This document shows positions 5,930-6,143 of a stretch of 6,143 bases of DNA, one piece after another (within the stretch, counting starts at the first letter, position 1; the number at the start of each line of letters is the position of its first letter). Below the pieces are notes generated by a model, which ran no database searches, was not told the DNA's origin, and saw only the letters and a program-made list of their open reading frames with translations. Origin of the DNA: Ahrensia sp. (GTDB lineage: Bacteria > Pseudomonadota > Alphaproteobacteria > Rhizobiales > Rhizobiaceae); assembly GCA_003233475.1 (NCBI GenBank), contig QILU01000186.1, positions 1-6,143 on the forward strand, in the 5' to 3' direction. Both the position numbers and the translations under genes were made by a program.

Positions 5930-6143
5930 GTGTTTCCCTCGAAATTGGTTCGCCTTGCAATTTAATTTGTCACGAGCGTAACGGGTATGTTGGAAGAAAG
6001 GCAAGGCAATTTGGTAAAAACTGATTCTCAAAAGAATGAAGATTGCGAAATTCGCGGTGCGCTCCGTGGTAAAATACCTGATTAGTTTTTTATGTCTTCG
6101 GCTCCGGCGGTTGACCTATGGTCCAATCCGTTGTTGATTGCGT
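5930..6143. other. Intergenic region with a possible cut-off gene start at 6092 (+)
   Basis: Upstream of the exported protein I see palindromes ATTCT/AGAAT (6024-6037) and GCGAAATTCGC (6045-6055), and a TGGTAAAATACC motif (6067-6078) that also occurs at 1270-1281. An ATG at 6092 opens a plus-strand frame, MSSAPAVDLWSNPLLIA, running off the right edge; it looks protein-like but has no Shine-Dalgarno, and 17 residues cannot identify a family. Two minus-strand frames also end in this stretch (stops at 6090-6092 and just left), so a gene end on the minus strand cannot be excluded. Confidence 0.3.

Noticed and set aside
5930..6031. Extended N-terminus of the exported protein up to 6031
   Set aside because: The internal ATG at 5929 has a good ribosome site and begins a typical signal peptide; the extension would bury it.

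Overview
The window looks like chromosomal DNA of an alphaproteobacterium of roughly balanced GC content. The main reason is a tight minus-strand cluster of DUF2948, UPF0262, a low-molecular-weight tyrosine phosphatase, infA and maf. DUF2948 and UPF0262 are, to my knowledge, essentially alphaproteobacterial families, and this order is a known syntenic block there. I cannot fix the genus by reading alone.

Layout, left to right. Positions 1-1005 (minus) hold most of a tyrosine recombinase (phage or island integrase) that runs off the left edge before its nucleophilic tyrosine. Positions 1006-1152 are a short spacer with repeated TGTGTA motifs that could be integrase arm sites. Positions 1153-1227 (minus) are a complete tRNA-Phe(GAA) with an encoded CCA end. 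The integrase lies just beyond the tRNA 3' end and points away from it. That is the usual arrangement at one end of an integrative element inserted into a tRNA gene, so DNA left of about 1153 is probably mobile and DNA to the right is resident chromosome.

Positions 1401-3937 (minus) are the housekeeping cluster, transcribed DUF2948, UPF0262, LMW-PTP, infA, maf. From memory, related genomes carry hisD between DUF2948 and UPF0262, and an RNase E/G gene plus yacG between maf and tRNA-Phe. Neither is present here.

Positions 3938-4217 are a divergent intergenic region with a strong hairpin, a 20-bp-spaced direct repeat that reaches the next start codon, and a possible short leader ORF. Positions 4218-5414 (plus) encode a secreted CE4/NodB polysaccharide deacetylase with all five catalytic motifs and an unusual, very basic C-terminal tail. 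Convergent to it, with stop codons 8 nt apart, positions 5423-5929 (minus) encode a small exported protein of unknown function. Positions 5930-6143 are mostly intergenic; a gene may begin on the plus strand at 6092 but is cut off.

I found no CRISPR array, insertion sequence, or complete defence or toxin system. The most interesting leads are the island boundary, whose cargo lies outside the window to the left, and the deacetylase with its basic tail and structured leader.
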